The notes: generated by a model from the sequence alone, not told the origin. Positions 17,566 to 27,227 are shown, numbered from the stretch's first letter. The stretch is 64,000 bases of DNA from Brucella anthropi ATCC 49188 (GCF_000017405.1 NC_009667.1:186001-250000), one strand, 5' to 3'. Program-made: numbers and translations.

Positions 17566-18228
17566 ATGAGAAAACTGGAACAGGGCAAGCTGATCGTCGC
17601 TTCGCACAATGCGGGCAAGCTGAAGGAGTTCGACGGTCTGATCGGCCCGTTCGGCTTTGAGGTCAGTTCGGTTGCCGCTCTTGGCCTGCCGGAGCCGGAT
17701 GAAACCGGTACCACGTTTGAGGAAAACGCCTATATCAAAGCGCTTGCGGCAGCTGAAGCAACGGGGCTGCCAGCACTTTCGGATGATTCCGGCATGATGG
17801 TCGATGCGCTTGACGGTGATCCGGGGGTCTACACGGCAAACTGGGCCGAGACGGAAGACGGCACACGCGATTTCGACATGGCGATGCAGAAGGTCGAGAA
17901 CCTGCTGCAAGAAAAGGCTGCCGTTGCGCCACAGCAGCGCAAGGCGCGTTTCGTATCCGTAATCTGCCTTGCCTGGCCGGATGGGGAGGCTGAATATTTC
18001 CGTGGCGAAGTCGAGGGCGCTATTGTCTGGCCGCCGCGTGGCACTACGGGTTTCGGTTTCGACCCGATTTTCCTGCCCGATGGCTATGAAAAGACGTTCG
18101 GCGAAATGACTGCCGATGAGAAGCACGGCTGGAAGCCTGGTGATGCTTCGGCCTTGTCGCATCGTGCTCGTGCCTTCAAGCTTTTCGCCGAAAAAGCGCT
18201 TAATGTGGAGCCGGCATCCGCAAAATGA
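17566..18228 (+). CDS. rdgB: RdgB/HAM1 non-canonical purine NTP pyrophosphatase
   Basis: House-cleaning enzyme that hydrolyses ITP, dITP and XTP to monophosphates. The 220-residue protein shows [13 protein letters not shown] (substrate loop), [13 protein letters not shown], the metal-binding [19 protein letters not shown] and the C-terminal SHRARAF. The ATG at 17566 matches relatives; a GTG 12 bases upstream would overlap the previous gene. It overlaps hemW by 4 bases (ATGA). Confidence 0.94.
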   Translation: MRKLEQGKLIVASHNAGKLKEFDGLIGPFGFEVSSVAALGLPEPDETGTTFEENAYIKALAAAEATGLPALSDDSGMMVDALDGDPGVYTANWAETEDGTRDFDMAMQKVENLLQEKAAVAPQQRKARFVSVICLAWPDGEAEYFRGEVEGAIVWPPRGTTGFGFDPIFLPDGYEKTFGEMTADEKHGWKPGDASALSHRARAFKLFAEKALNVEPASAK

Positions 18229-19454
18229 ACAAGCTGTTTCCCCCTTTGCAGGCAGTAGATGCTGCTCGCGCAAATGCCGCCGGGTCGATCCCAATCGCGC
18301 GTGCAAATGGGGAAAATGCGTTTGGCGTTTACCTGCATTGGCCATTCTGTCTGGCCAAATGCCCTTATTGTGACTTCAACAGCCATGTTCGTCACAAGCC
18401 GGTCGATCAGGCGCGTTTTTCGGAAGCATTTCTTCGCGAGATGGAAACCTTGCGTGAGCGCACCGGCCCACGCACGATCACCAGCATATTCCTGGGTGGC
18501 GGCACGCCGTCGCTGATGCAGCCGGAAACCGTGGGTGCACTTCTCAATGGGATCGCGTCCCATTGGTCGGTAGCGCCGGACATTGAGGTGACGCTGGAAG
18601 CCAACCCGACCAGTGTGGAGGCTGATCGTTTTCGCGGCTATCGCGCGGCAGGCGTTAACCGCGTGTCGCTTGGCATTCAGGCACTCAACGATCCCGATTT
18701 GCGCCGTCTCGGACGCATGCATTCGGTCGAGGAAGCCAAGGCGGCCATTCGGCTGGCACGCGAGATTTTCCCGCGCCTGTCCTTCGATCTGATCTACGCA
18801 CGCCCGAACCAGACAATCGAGGCCTGGCGGGAGGAACTGAAAGAGGCCATCGGGCTTGCTGCCGATCATCTGTCGCTCTATCAGCTGACGATCGAGGAAG
18901 GCACGCAGTTCTATAATCTCTGGAAGGCTGGCAAGCTGACGACGCCCGAGCCGGATCACGCTGCAGCCCTTTATGAGGAAACGCAAAGGGTAACGGCAGA
19001 GCACGGCCTTCCTGCCTATGAAATCTCCAACCACGCGGTGCCGGGGCGCGAGTCACAGCACAATCTCGTCTATTGGCGTTACGGGCAATATGTCGGCATT
19101 GGTCCCGGCGCGCATGGGCGTTTCGTGGAAAATGATATTCGTACCGTCACCATGACCGAAAAACATCCGGAAACCTGGCTGGATAAGGTCGAGCGCAATG
19201 GCCACGGCATTATCGAAGAAGAATATCTCGATGGCGGACAGGAAGGCGACGAATTCCTGATGATGGGCTTGCGTTTACGCGAAGGCATCGATCTTGCCCG
19301 CTATGAGCGACTTTCTGGCCATGCAGTTGATGAAAAGCGACTTGCGAAACTGATCGCGGAAGGCATGATCGAACCGATGAGCGGCAGCATCATTCGCGCA
19401 ACGCCAGATGGTGCGCTGGTGCTCGACGCGCTGGTTGCCGACTTGGCGGCATAA
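18225..19454 (+). CDS. hemW: Heme chaperone HemW (radical SAM, HemN-like)
   Basis: Radical-SAM protein that binds heme and inserts it into respiratory proteins; formerly annotated as coproporphyrinogen III oxidase. The 409-residue protein has the C-x3-C-x2-C cluster motif CLAKCPYC (near residue 42), the SAM-binding FLGGGTPSL, and the HemW C-terminal domain ([20 protein letters not shown]). It lacks the N-terminal fourth-cysteine extension of true HemN, as expected. Translation is coupled to rdgB through a 4-base overlap. Confidence 0.9.
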   Translation: MNKLFPPLQAVDAARANAAGSIPIARANGENAFGVYLHWPFCLAKCPYCDFNSHVRHKPVDQARFSEAFLREMETLRERTGPRTITSIFLGGGTPSLMQPETVGALLNGIASHWSVAPDIEVTLEANPTSVEADRFRGYRAAGVNRVSLGIQALNDPDLRRLGRMHSVEEAKAAIRLAREIFPRLSFDLIYARPNQTIEAWREELKEAIGLAADHLSLYQLTIEEGTQFYNLWKAGKLTTPEPDHAAALYEETQRVTAEHGLPAYEISNHAVPGRESQHNLVYWRYGQYVGIGPGAHGRFVENDIRTVTMTEKHPETWLDKVERNGHGIIEEEYLDGGQEGDEFLMMGLRLREGIDLARYERLSGHAVDEKRLAKLIAEGMIEPMSGSIIRATPDGALVLDALVADLAA

Positions 19455-19464
19455 GGAACTTATA

Positions 19465-20376
19465 ATGACGGACGAAGCAGGCGAGGGGCGACGGGAATAT
19501 GTGGTTGGCGGCACGACAATGCGCGCCCGGCCACTGGAACCTGCTCTTTATATCGTCTCGACCCCCATCGGAAATCTCGGCGATATGACGCTGCGCGGTA
19601 TCGAAACGCTGGCGTCCGTCGATATTCTGGCTTGCGAAGATACGCGCGTAACCCGCGTTCTGCTCGACCGCTATGGTATAGCGCGCCGCCCCATCAGCTA
19701 TCACGAACACAATGCCGCCGAAGCCGGTGAAAAGCTGATAGCGGCTCTGTCAGCGGGCAAAAGCGTTGCGCTGGTGTCCGATGCCGGAACGCCGCTCGTC
19801 TCCGATCCCGGTTTCCGTCTGGTGGGCGAAGCGCGCGAGGCGGGCATTCGTGTCGTACCTATTCCGGGTGCTTCCGCCGTTCTGGCCGCACTTGCCGCTT
19901 CGGGCCTGCCGACCGACGCCTTCATGTTCTGCGGCTTCCTGCCCTCCAAGCATGGGCAAAAACAGTCGAAGCTTGAAAGCCTCAAGGGGATCGACGCAAC
20001 GCTGGTGTTCTATGAATCGCCAAACCGGACAGCGGCAACGCTGGCGGAAATGGCCGAAGTGTTCGGGCCGGATCGTCTGGGCGCGCTCTGCCGTGAACTG
20101 ACCAAGGCCTACGAGACCATTCGCACTGCGCCGCTGGGCGAGCTTGCAGCCGAGTTTGACGGCGAAGATCGCATTCGCGGTGAAGTTGTTCTGCTGGTGG
20201 GGCCGCCAACGGGCAACGCCGTTCCGCAAAGCGAGGAAGACATCGACAAGCTGCTGCTGTCGCTTGCCGCTGAGCTGCCGCCATCCAAGGCCGCGGGCGA
20301 GGCAGCGCGCATGACCGGCGGACAGAAATCGGTTCTCTATCAGCGTCTCATGCAATTGAAATCGGATCAGCGATGA
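19465..20376 (+). CDS. rsmI: 16S rRNA 2'-O-methyltransferase RsmI
   Basis: Methylates the 2'-O of C1402 in 16S rRNA using SAM. The 303-residue protein has the SAM-binding start [34 protein letters not shown], the conserved [17 protein letters not shown] and [20 protein letters not shown] of the family. The ATG at 19465 has AAGGA upstream. It overlaps the yraN gene by 4 bases (ATGA), the usual rsmI-yraN pair. Confidence 0.93.
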
Positions 20377-20750
20377 CAGACCTCCGCGAGAAGAAGCGAA
20401 CTGCTTTCTTTCGCGGACACAGTGCCGAACGTTTTGCTTCCGTGCTTCTTCTTCTGAAAGGTTTTCGGATCGTCGCCCGGCGCTATCGAACACGGCTCGG
20501 CGAAATCGATCTGATCGCCCGGCGTGGCAATCTGATTTTGATCGTTGAGGTCAAGGCGCGGAGCAGTCTGGAAGCAGCGCACCTCGCTGTCACGCCGCAG
20601 GCCATGCGCCGCATCGAAGCCGCAGCCGATCTCTGGCTGCAACGCCAGCCCGACCATGCCCGCCTGTCGCTGCGTTTCGATCTGATTGCCGTGCTGCCGC
20701 GACGGTGGCCAAAACATGTTCCGGCATTCTTCACGAGCGGCAACTACTGA
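20373..20750 (+). CDS. YraN/UPF0102 family nuclease-fold protein
   Basis: Cytoplasmic 125-residue protein with the restriction-endonuclease-like core of UPF0102: G-x-x-A-E near the start ([14 protein letters not shown]), [25 protein letters not shown], in which E-x-D and E-V-K would be the metal-binding residues. Activity is not established. In many genomes it is followed by other conserved genes; here the next gene is cysG after a 236-base gap containing two inverted repeats. Confidence 0.87.
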
Positions 20751-20797
20751 TAAGTCTATGTAAATCCTATAAAAATTGTGGGGTATATTTCCGGCAT

Positions 20798-20819
20798 TAC
20801 GGGAAATTAAAATCCCGTA
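20798..20819. terminator. Stem-loop between yraN and cysG
   Basis: Arms TACGGGA (20798-20804) and TCCCGTA (20813-20819) with an AT-rich 8-base loop lie 48 bases after the yraN stop. It may be a weak terminator or an operator for the cys operon. Confidence 0.4.
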
Positions 20820-20926
20820 TTCCTCCGTTTTGAGGAAAAGTGATGCTCGCCGTCATTTTCACGCGCAAGCCCATTTCTTATAAAATCACGTCGCTCAACG
20901 GATAATGGCACCAACTTTTACAAGAC

Positions 20927-20970
20927 GCATTTCCGCACGCGAAACCAGTATCCACTTTCGCTGGAAATGC
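20927..20970. repeat. 44-bp palindromic repeat, copy 1
   Basis: Begins GCATTTCCGCACGC and ends GCTGGAAATGC. Its reverse-orientation relative at 26099-26142 is also 44 bases long and identical over the first 14 and last 11 bases. It sits just before cysG. Confidence 0.75.
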
Positions 20971-20986
20971 TCCCAAGGATGGTGCC

Positions 20987-22414
20987 GTGTCTCTATCGCA
21001 AAAGCGTTTACTGGCTGATTTTCCTGCCTTCTTCCGGGTCTCGGAAGAGGTGGTTGTCGTCGTTGGCGGCGGCGAGGAAGCTTTGAACAAGGCGCGCCTC
21101 GTGGCGCAGACTTCGGCGCGACTTCGCATCGTTGCTGAAGAAACAGAACATCATCTGGCCGATTTCATTGCAAACCATGGCGCGGAGCATGTGGCTGTAC
21201 CTTTTGCGCCCGAACACGTTGAAGGCGCAAAGCTTGTTTTCGTGGCGACTGGCGATGAGGCGCAGGATCGCGCCATTGCCGCTGTGGTCAAGGCGCAAAA
21301 AATTCCGGTCAATGTGGTTGACCGTCCCGCACTTTGCGATTTCCTGACACCCGCCATTGTCAATCGTGCGCCGCTGACGATTGCGATTGGTTCGGAAGGG
21401 ACGGCCCCGGTTCTGGCGCAGATGGTGCGCGCGCGTATCGATGCCGCGTTCTCGCCGCGTCTGGGTGAGCTTGCGCATTTTGCCGAAAGCTGGCGTCCGC
21501 TGGTCGAGCGCGCCTTGCCGAAGGGGCTGGCGCGCCGCAGCTTCTGGCGCGGGTTCTTTTCGGGCCGCGTCGCCCATGCCATCGAGAATGGCGACCGGGA
21601 GGAAGCACAGAAAGCCGCGAGCGACCTGATCAAGCAGCGCGACAATGCCGCCGGTTATGTCTGGCTGGTCGGTGCCGGTCCGGGTGCCGAAGACCTGCTG
21701 ACCCTGCGCGCCCATCGCGCCTTGATGGAAGCCGATGTGATTGTGCATGATGCGCTGGTGCCGGAAGGTGTCATCGCCATGGGTCGCCGCGATGCCGAGC
21801 GTCTTGCCGTCGGCAAGCGCAAAGGCTGCCATTCCAAGAGCCAGGAAGAGATCAACCGCCTGCTGGTAACGCTCGGGCGGGAAGGCAAGCGCGTTGTGCG
21901 GCTGAAATCCGGCGATCCGCTGGTGTTCGGACGCGCAGGTGAAGAAATGGCCGCACTGCGTGCCGCCGGTATCGGGTTCGAAATCGTGCCCGGCATCACT
22001 TCTGCCTTTGCCGCCGCAGCCGACATGGAACTGCCGCTGACGCTGCGCGGTGTCGCCTCGTCGCTGGTGTTCACCACCGGCCATGACATGACCGGCGACG
22101 TGCTACCGGGCTGGACGAAGCTCGCCGTCTCCGGCGCAACCATTGCCGTCTATATGGGCTCGACCGTCGCGGCATCGGTTGCCGCGCGGCTGATTGGTGC
22201 GGGCCTGCACGAAGATACCGCCGTGGCGGTGGTGGAAAATGCGAGCCGGCAGGACAAGCGCCTGTTCCACGGCACGCTGAAAGATTTGCCGGATCTGGAA
22301 AGCCGCAAGGAACTTTCCGGTCCGGTCATGGTGATCATTGGCGATGCGGTCGCCGGTGCCGCCATCGACAAAGCCGAAGCGCTGGCCCTCAGGCCGGTTT
22401 CCGTCGCAGCCTAA
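20987..22414 (+). CDS. cysG: Siroheme synthase CysG (dehydrogenase/ferrochelatase + methyltransferase)
   Basis: Makes siroheme, the cofactor of the sulfite reductase encoded two genes on. The 475-residue protein fuses an N-terminal precorrin-2 dehydrogenase/ferrochelatase (NAD-binding VVVVVGGGEEALNKARL, about residues 20-36; up to about 210) and a C-terminal uroporphyrinogen-III C-methyltransferase (VWLVGAGPGAEDLLTLRA, VRLKSGDPLVFGRAGEE, VPGITSAFAAAA). The GTG at 20987 gives the normal N-terminus (SLSQKRLLADFPAFFRV). It heads the operon cysG-DUF2849-cysI-cysH-DUF934. Confidence 0.94.
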   Translation: MSLSQKRLLADFPAFFRVSEEVVVVVGGGEEALNKARLVAQTSARLRIVAEETEHHLADFIANHGAEHVAVPFAPEHVEGAKLVFVATGDEAQDRAIAAVVKAQKIPVNVVDRPALCDFLTPAIVNRAPLTIAIGSEGTAPVLAQMVRARIDAAFSPRLGELAHFAESWRPLVERALPKGLARRSFWRGFFSGRVAHAIENGDREEAQKAASDLIKQRDNAAGYVWLVGAGPGAEDLLTLRAHRALMEADVIVHDALVPEGVIAMGRRDAERLAVGKRKGCHSKSQEEINRLLVTLGREGKRVVRLKSGDPLVFGRAGEEMAALRAAGIGFEIVPGITSAFAAAADMELPLTLRGVASSLVFTTGHDMTGDVLPGWTKLAVSGATIAVYMGSTVAASVAARLIGAGLHEDTAVAVVENASRQDKRLFHGTLKDLPDLESRKELSGPVMVIIGDAVAGAAIDKAEALALRPVSVAA

Positions 22415-22455
22415 ACCCGCAGGATGCGCGGTTAACAAAAGTTTGGAGTTTGGAA

Positions 22456-22773
22456 ATGGTTGTAAAAGTTCTCACTGCAAACCGGCTGATCGACGGGCAG
22501 GCTGTGTGGCTCGGTGCCGACGGCTCCTGGCAGGAAACCATCGACGGCGCGCTGGTCGCTCGTCACGTAGAGGCCGTTGAAGCGCTTGAAGACGCGGGCA
22601 AGGTTGCAGCAAAAGCCAATCTGGTTGTCGATGTGAACGTGATCGATGTCGAGGAGCGCGAGGAGGGACTTTACCCCATCCGTCTGCGCGAGCGCATCCG
22701 TCTTTCCGGCCCGACCATCGTGACCTTTGGCGATTTGCCCCTCGAAAAGCCTGAATTGAAGCGCGCCTCCTGA
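22456..22773 (+). CDS. DUF2849 protein of the sulfite-reduction operon
   Basis: Cytoplasmic 105-residue protein of unknown function. MVVKVLTANRLIDGQAVWL and the segment around EREEGLYPIRLRERIRLSGPT are typical of DUF2849, found in alphaproteobacteria almost always between cysG and cysI. Its fixed place suggests a helper role for siroheme delivery or sulfite reductase assembly, which is inference. Start ATG 22456 lies in a GGAGTTTGGAA context; cysI begins 21 bases after its stop. Confidence 0.8.
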   Translation: MVVKVLTANRLIDGQAVWLGADGSWQETIDGALVARHVEAVEALEDAGKVAAKANLVVDVNVIDVEEREEGLYPIRLRERIRLSGPTIVTFGDLPLEKPELKRAS

Positions 22774-22794
22774 TTGTGGATTTGGACCTAGCCT

Positions 22795-24465
22795 ATGTAT
22801 CGTTACGATGAATTCGACCGCGATTTTGTTGCGGCCCGCGTTGCCCAGTTCAAGGATCAGGTCGAGCGCCGTTTGACCGGGGAGCTGACCGAAGACCAGT
22901 TCAAGCCGCTGCGTCTGATGAATGGCCTCTATCTGCAACTGCACGCCTATATGCTGCGCGTGGCAATTCCCTATGGCACGCTTTCGAGCCGCCAGCTTCG
23001 GAAGCTCGGCCACATTGCCCGCGTCTATGACCGCGGCTTCGGCCATTTCACAACACGCCAGAATATCCAGTATAACTGGCCAGCATTGAAGGACGTTCCG
23101 CGTATTCTGGAAGAGCTGGCAGAAGTCGAGATGCACGCCATCCAGACCTCCGGCAATTGCATTCGCAATGTGACGGCCGATCATTTCGCGGGCGCTGCCG
23201 CCGACGAAGTGGCCGATCCGCGCCCATTCGCCGAAATTTTGCGCCAGTGGTCGTCGCTGCATCCGGAGTTTTCCTATCTGCCGCGCAAGTTCAAGATTGC
23301 CATCGTCGGCTCGGACCATGACCGCGCCGCCATTCAGGTGCATGACATCGGCTTGCAGCTGAAGAAGAACGAGGCGGGCGATCTGGGGCTGGCTGTCTAT
23401 ATTGGTGGCGGTCAGGGCCGCACGCCGATGGTGGCCAAGAAAATCCGCGACTTCCTGCCCATCGAGGACATGCTGACCTATGTGACGGCCATCGTGCGCG
23501 TTTATAATCTGCATGGCCGTCGCGACAACAAATACAAGGCGCGCATCAAGATTCTCGTCCATGAAACGGGCGTTGAAGAGCTTACCCGCGAGATCGATGC
23601 CGAGTGGGACGAAATCCGCAATGGCGAATTGAAGCTGCCGCAGCGCGATATCGACGCCATCGAAAGCTATTTCCGCATGCCGAACCTGCCGCAACGGCCG
23701 GAAGGCTGGGAAGTGCTGGCCGTCACGCAGAAGGCCGATGCGGAATTTGCAAGCTGGGTGGCGCGCAATGTCACGCCGCACAAGAACCCGGATTATGCGG
23801 TCGTCACCATTTCGCTCAAGCCCATTGGTGGCATTCCGGGCGATGCGAGCGCCGAGCAGATGGAACTGGTGGCGGATATTGCCGAGACCTATTCCTTTGA
23901 TGAAATCCGCGTCAGCCACGAGCAGAATCTGGTTTTGCCGCATGTGGCCAAGGCCGATCTCGCAGCGGTCTATGATCTGTTGCAGTCGGATGGTCTGGTG
24001 ACGCCCAATGCCGGTCTCATCACCGACATCATCGCCTGCCCCGGTCTCGATTATTGCGCCCTTGCCAATGCACGCTCCATTCCGGTGGCGCAGCGCATTT
24101 CGGAGCGCTTCGGCGACCAGCAGCGCCAGCTTGAGATCGGCGATCTCAAGATCAAGATTTCCGGCTGCATCAATGCCTGCGGTCATCACCATGTCGGCCA
24201 TATCGGCATTCTGGGCGTCGAGAAGAAGGGCGAAGAGCTTTATCAGATCACGCTTGGCGGTTCGGCGGACGAGTATTCGACTATCGGTGACATCACCGGT
24301 CGCGGCTTCTCGTCGGAAGAGGTGGTTGATGCCATCGAAACAGTTGTGGACACCTATCTGTCCTTGCGGGAAAGCCCGGAAGAAACCTTCCTTGCCGCCT
24401 ATCGCCGCGTCGGCATGGAGCCGTTCAAACAAGCGCTTTATGGAGAAATAAGCCGTGCAGCTTGA
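22795..24465 (+). CDS. cysI: Ferredoxin-type sulfite (nitrite/sulfite) reductase
   Basis: Six-electron reduction of sulfite to sulfide using siroheme coupled to a [4Fe-4S] cluster. The 556-residue protein has the two half-domains of the family; cluster cysteines are in ACPGLDYCALA and ISGCINACGHHHVG (about residues 416-465), and the siroheme-anion arginines fall in TRQNIQYNWP. Single-subunit length and the absence of a flavoprotein gene (cysJ) nearby point to a ferredoxin-linked enzyme. Its position between siroheme and APS-reductase genes favours sulfite over nitrite. Confidence 0.92.
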   Translation: MYRYDEFDRDFVAARVAQFKDQVERRLTGELTEDQFKPLRLMNGLYLQLHAYMLRVAIPYGTLSSRQLRKLGHIARVYDRGFGHFTTRQNIQYNWPALKDVPRILEELAEVEMHAIQTSGNCIRNVTADHFAGAAADEVADPRPFAEILRQWSSLHPEFSYLPRKFKIAIVGSDHDRAAIQVHDIGLQLKKNEAGDLGLAVYIGGGQGRTPMVAKKIRDFLPIEDMLTYVTAIVRVYNLHGRRDNKYKARIKILVHETGVEELTREIDAEWDEIRNGELKLPQRDIDAIESYFRMPNLPQRPEGWEVLAVTQKADAEFASWVARNVTPHKNPDYAVVTISLKPIGGIPGDASAEQMELVADIAETYSFDEIRVSHEQNLVLPHVAKADLAAVYDLLQSDGLVTPNAGLITDIIACPGLDYCALANARSIPVAQRISERFGDQQRQLEIGDLKIKISGCINACGHHHVGHIGILGVEKKGEELYQITLGGSADEYSTIGDITGRGFSSEEVVDAIETVVDTYLSLRESPEETFLAAYRRVGMEPFKQALYGEISRAA

Positions 24466-25204
24466 TGCGGAAGAAAGTGCTGCCGCCGAAGCCCGCCTTT
24501 TGGAGGCAAGCCACGGTGCGTCTTCCCCGCAGGATGTGATCGCGCTCGTCACGCGTGAACTCTATGAGGGGCAGATCGCGGTCGTGTCTTCCTTCGGCGC
24601 GGAATCGGCTGTGCTTTTGCATATGATCTCGGAAATCGACCCGGCGACGCCGGTTCTGTTTCTCGATACGGGAAAGCATTTTCGTGCGACACTTGATTAT
24701 CGTCATGATCTGGTGGACCGGCTGGGTTTGACTGATGTGCAGGATATCCTGCCGCTTGAGGATAGCCTCAAGGCGGACGATCCGTTCGGCGCGCTGTCGA
24801 TGACCGACAAGGATCGCTGCTGCTTCATCCGCAAGGTCGAGCCGATGGCGCGCGCCGTGGCCCCTTATCGGGCCTGGATGACGGGCCGCAAGCAGTTTCA
24901 GGCATCGACCCGCGAAAGCCTGCCGGTATTCGAATCGGTCGGTTCGCGCATTCGTATCAATCCGCTGGCGCGTTTGCAGGCAGCCGATCTCAAGGCCTAT
25001 GCCGAAAAACACGACCTGCCGCCGCATCCGCTGATCGCGCAGGGCTATCGTTCCATTGGCTGCATGCCCTGCACACGGCCCGTGAGCGAGGGCGAGGATC
25101 AGCGAGCCGGACGCTGGGCCGGATCGGAAAAGACAGAATGCGGCATCCATCTGTCGGGTCTGTCCGATAGTTTGAAGAATTTGGGAGCAGGTGACCGGAA
25201 ATGA
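24455..25204 (+). CDS. cysH: Assimilatory APS (adenylyl-sulfate) reductase
   Basis: Reduces activated sulfate to sulfite with thioredoxin. The 249-residue protein has the PP-loop-like VSSFGAESAVLLHM, LFLDTGKHF, the iron-sulfur motif CC (Cys122-Cys123) plus CMPC, and the catalytic cysteine in KTECGIH. The CC...CxxC set marks the [4Fe-4S] APS-using type rather than the PAPS-using enterobacterial enzyme. GTG start at 24455 overlaps cysI by 11 bases, and the stop overlaps the next gene (ATGA). Confidence 0.93.
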   Translation: MQLDAEESAAAEARLLEASHGASSPQDVIALVTRELYEGQIAVVSSFGAESAVLLHMISEIDPATPVLFLDTGKHFRATLDYRHDLVDRLGLTDVQDILPLEDSLKADDPFGALSMTDKDRCCFIRKVEPMARAVAPYRAWMTGRKQFQASTRESLPVFESVGSRIRINPLARLQAADLKAYAEKHDLPPHPLIAQGYRSIGCMPCTRPVSEGEDQRAGRWAGSEKTECGIHLSGLSDSLKNLGAGDRK

Positions 25205-25725
25205 GCGATATCAACGAAACCAAACTCTGGTCTGCCGAGGGCTTTCGCGAAGACGACTATGTCTTTGCCGACGATCTTGAAACGGCGGGCGATGCCCCGG
25301 CAATCATCATTCCGCTGGCCGTCTGGCTCGGACTGGATGAGGAGCGCCGCCGCGCCTCCAATCGCCGGATCGGCGTTTCGGTGGCGCCGGGCGAAGCCAT
25401 TGATCCGCTTCGGGATGATCTGGGCAGCGTGCCGCTGATCGCCTTGCAGTTTCCGGCCTTTAATGACGGGCGTTCCTATTCCAAGGCGGAGATTTTGCGC
25501 CGCGAAGGCTTTGCGGGCGAGTTGCGCGCCGTTGGCGACGTGCTGATCGATCAGGCCGCCCTGATGCTGCGCACCGGTTTCGACAGCCTTCAGGTGAGCA
25601 ACAAGGTGGCGCAGGGCCGTCTTGGCGAAAATCGTCTGGTCGATACGCCCGGCTATTATCAGCCGGGACGTGGATCAGTACCGGAGGAAGCCGGGTTTGC
25701 CTGGCGGCGTGTCAAGGCAAGTTAG
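25201..25725 (+). CDS. DUF934 protein of the sulfite-reduction operon
   Basis: Cytoplasmic 174-residue protein of unknown function. LIALQFPAFNDGRSYSKAEILRRE and the following GELRAVGDVLIDQAALMLRTGFD are the hallmark of DUF934, which closes the cysI-cysH cluster in many proteobacteria. Coupled to cysH by a 4-base overlap. A role as an electron-transfer or assembly partner is only inferred from this constant neighbourhood. Confidence 0.85.
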   Translation: MSDINETKLWSAEGFREDDYVFADDLETAGDAPAIIIPLAVWLGLDEERRRASNRRIGVSVAPGEAIDPLRDDLGSVPLIALQFPAFNDGRSYSKAEILRREGFAGELRAVGDVLIDQAALMLRTGFDSLQVSNKVAQGRLGENRLVDTPGYYQPGRGSVPEEAGFAWRRVKAS

Positions 25726-25803
25726 GCACATCGCTCAAATTTGCCATTTTTCTGCACGCCTTGATGCGCTAGACACGCCTCACCAAATTCAGGGAGTCGC
25801 GGC

Positions 25804-26097
25804 GTGATCCGGCATATTGTTTTCTTCAGCGTCAAAGAAGGTCAGGATATAGAGACTGTCAAAAAGGGATTGGAGCAACTTGGCACCATTCCCCATGCTG
25901 ACCTTTTTGAAGTTCTGCCAAATTCCAGGGTCGATCCGATGTGCGACCGCATTGATCTCGTGGTCTATGCCGAGTTCAAAGATGAGGAAGCGCTTTTCGC
26001 TTTCAAGAAGCATCCGACCTATGACGCGACGACGCAACTGGTGCGTCCGATGCGCGAATTGCGCTTTTCAGCTGATGTTATGACAGACAAGCGCTAA
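25804..26097 (+). CDS. Dabb-domain (stress-responsive alpha/beta barrel) protein
   Basis: Small dimeric alpha/beta-barrel protein of 97 residues. MIRHIVFFSVKEGQ at the start, followed by LEQLGTIPHADLFEVLPN, DLVVYAEFKDEEALFAFKKHP and the final strand REL, match the Dabb fold, which includes stress-induced proteins of unknown activity. GTG start at 25804 with GGGAG about 9 bases upstream. It stands alone after the cys operon. Confidence 0.75.
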   Translation: MIRHIVFFSVKEGQDIETVKKGLEQLGTIPHADLFEVLPNSRVDPMCDRIDLVVYAEFKDEEALFAFKKHPTYDATTQLVRPMRELRFSADVMTDKR

Positions 26098-26098
26098 A

Positions 26099-26142
26099 GC
26101 ATTTCCAGCAAAAGCGCGAAGCGGTCTTGCGTGCGGAAATGC
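26099..26142. repeat. 44-bp palindromic repeat, copy 2
   Basis: Arms GCATTTCC (26099-26106) and GGAAATGC (26135-26142). Its reverse complement matches the copy at 20927-20970 at both ends, in the same length. It lies between the convergent Dabb and ogt genes. Confidence 0.75.
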
Positions 26143-26151
26143 GTAAAATAA

Positions 26152-26739
26152 CTACCAGTCGGCCTGTGGTCTTTCCTGTAGCGGCAGGCCGCCGAAAAGA
26201 TCAGGCTCGCTGGACGTTTTTGCTCGCTCGATATTGAGAAGCTTCAGTTTGGTCGCCGTGCCACCTGCCGCCGAAAAGCCGCCGACCTTGCCATTGGCAC
26301 CGAGCACCCGGTGACAGGGCACAATGATTGGAAACGGGTTTTTGCCCAGTGCATAACCGACGGCCTGCGACAGACTCACATCGCCGATTCTTCGGGCAAT
26401 CGCACCATAGGTCGTTGTCTCGCCCGGTTTCAGCTCAAGAATGATTTCATAGACCTGCCGGTTGAGATCGGGTTGGGCATCCAGCGCCAGCGGTGTAGTT
26501 GAAAAATCCACATCGGCACCTGCCAGAAGCGCGCGCACACCCTGGATCGCATCGCTGACGAAGGAGGGCATATCGATATCTTCGGCACCGGGGAACCGCT
26601 CACTGAGCCGATAGCGGGTTTCCTTCTCGTCAGCATCTCCGATCTCAACGCCCACAATCTTCTGGCCGCGCCAGGCAATGCCGCACGGTCCGATCTCTGT
26701 TTCGAAAATGGTGACGCCTGACGATTCCATGGAAGTCAT
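26152..26739 (-). CDS. ogt: O6-methylguanine-DNA methyltransferase
   Basis: Suicide repair protein that moves the alkyl group from O6-methylguanine to its own cysteine. The 195-residue product has the active site IVPCHRVLG, the DNA-binding helix around TTYGAIARRIGDVSLSQAVGYALGKNPFP, and an N-terminal Ada-fold half. There is no Ada transcription-factor domain. I chose ATG 26739 (MTSMESSGVTIFETEIGP); the frame is open to 26928, but that upstream part has no family similarity. It is transcribed towards the Dabb gene. Confidence 0.88.
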   Translation of the reverse strand: MTSMESSGVTIFETEIGPCGIAWRGQKIVGVEIGDADEKETRYRLSERFPGAEDIDMPSFVSDAIQGVRALLAGADVDFSTTPLALDAQPDLNRQVYEIILELKPGETTTYGAIARRIGDVSLSQAVGYALGKNPFPIIVPCHRVLGANGKVGGFSAAGGTATKLKLLNIERAKTSSEPDLFGGLPLQERPQADW

Positions 26740-26961
26740 ATTAACATGGTTTTGAACGGGACAAATGCCGGTTATCGGGCAACGATAGGAACGTTCACGT
26801 GAAAAGTCGCAACAATTGCGAAAAATGGCGCAGCGAAATGGTTGAAGAACGACACGAATAATGATTGTGTGATGGCGACCGGCCAATGCCCTTAAATGGC
26901 CAAACGGATTGACGAGAGTTTCCGGCACCTGTCACGGCGGGAGCGGAACCAAGGAATTTAA

Positions 26962-27207
26962 ATGGACGATTACGAGCGATATGCCACAGGGTTGATGATC
27001 GTTTTTGGTGCGCTGATTATCGGCGGCCTCATGGCGGCTAACCTGTACCACGGCGACAAGCCGGGCTTTTTATTCGCGCTGGGCGCCGCGGTTGTCAGCT
27101 GGTTCGCGGCTTTTGCCGTCCTGTTTGACAAACCACGCGTTTATGGCGTGATGATTGCGGTTGCGATCGGTCTGGTCGCGGCTTCCATTGGTGCTTATGT
27201 AACCTGA
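26962..27207 (+). CDS. Small three-helix membrane protein
   Basis: I do not recognise a family. The 81-residue protein has three predicted helices (about 9-28 LMIVFGALIIGGLMAANLY, 35-55 FLFALGAAVVSWFAAFAVLF and 60-80 GVMIAVAIGLVAASIGAYV). AAGGA sits 7 bases before the ATG and a strong terminator follows, so it looks like a real single-gene unit, divergent from ogt. Confidence 0.7.
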   Translation: MDDYERYATGLMIVFGALIIGGLMAANLYHGDKPGFLFALGAAVVSWFAAFAVLFDKPRVYGVMIAVAIGLVAASIGAYVT

Positions 27208-27227
27208 TTTATGAGCCAATTTATTTA

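Noticed and set aside
22432..24552. A 706-codon open frame opposite DUF2849 and cysI
   Set aside because: Same reason: a mirror of strongly conserved enzymes, without motifs or a ribosome site.
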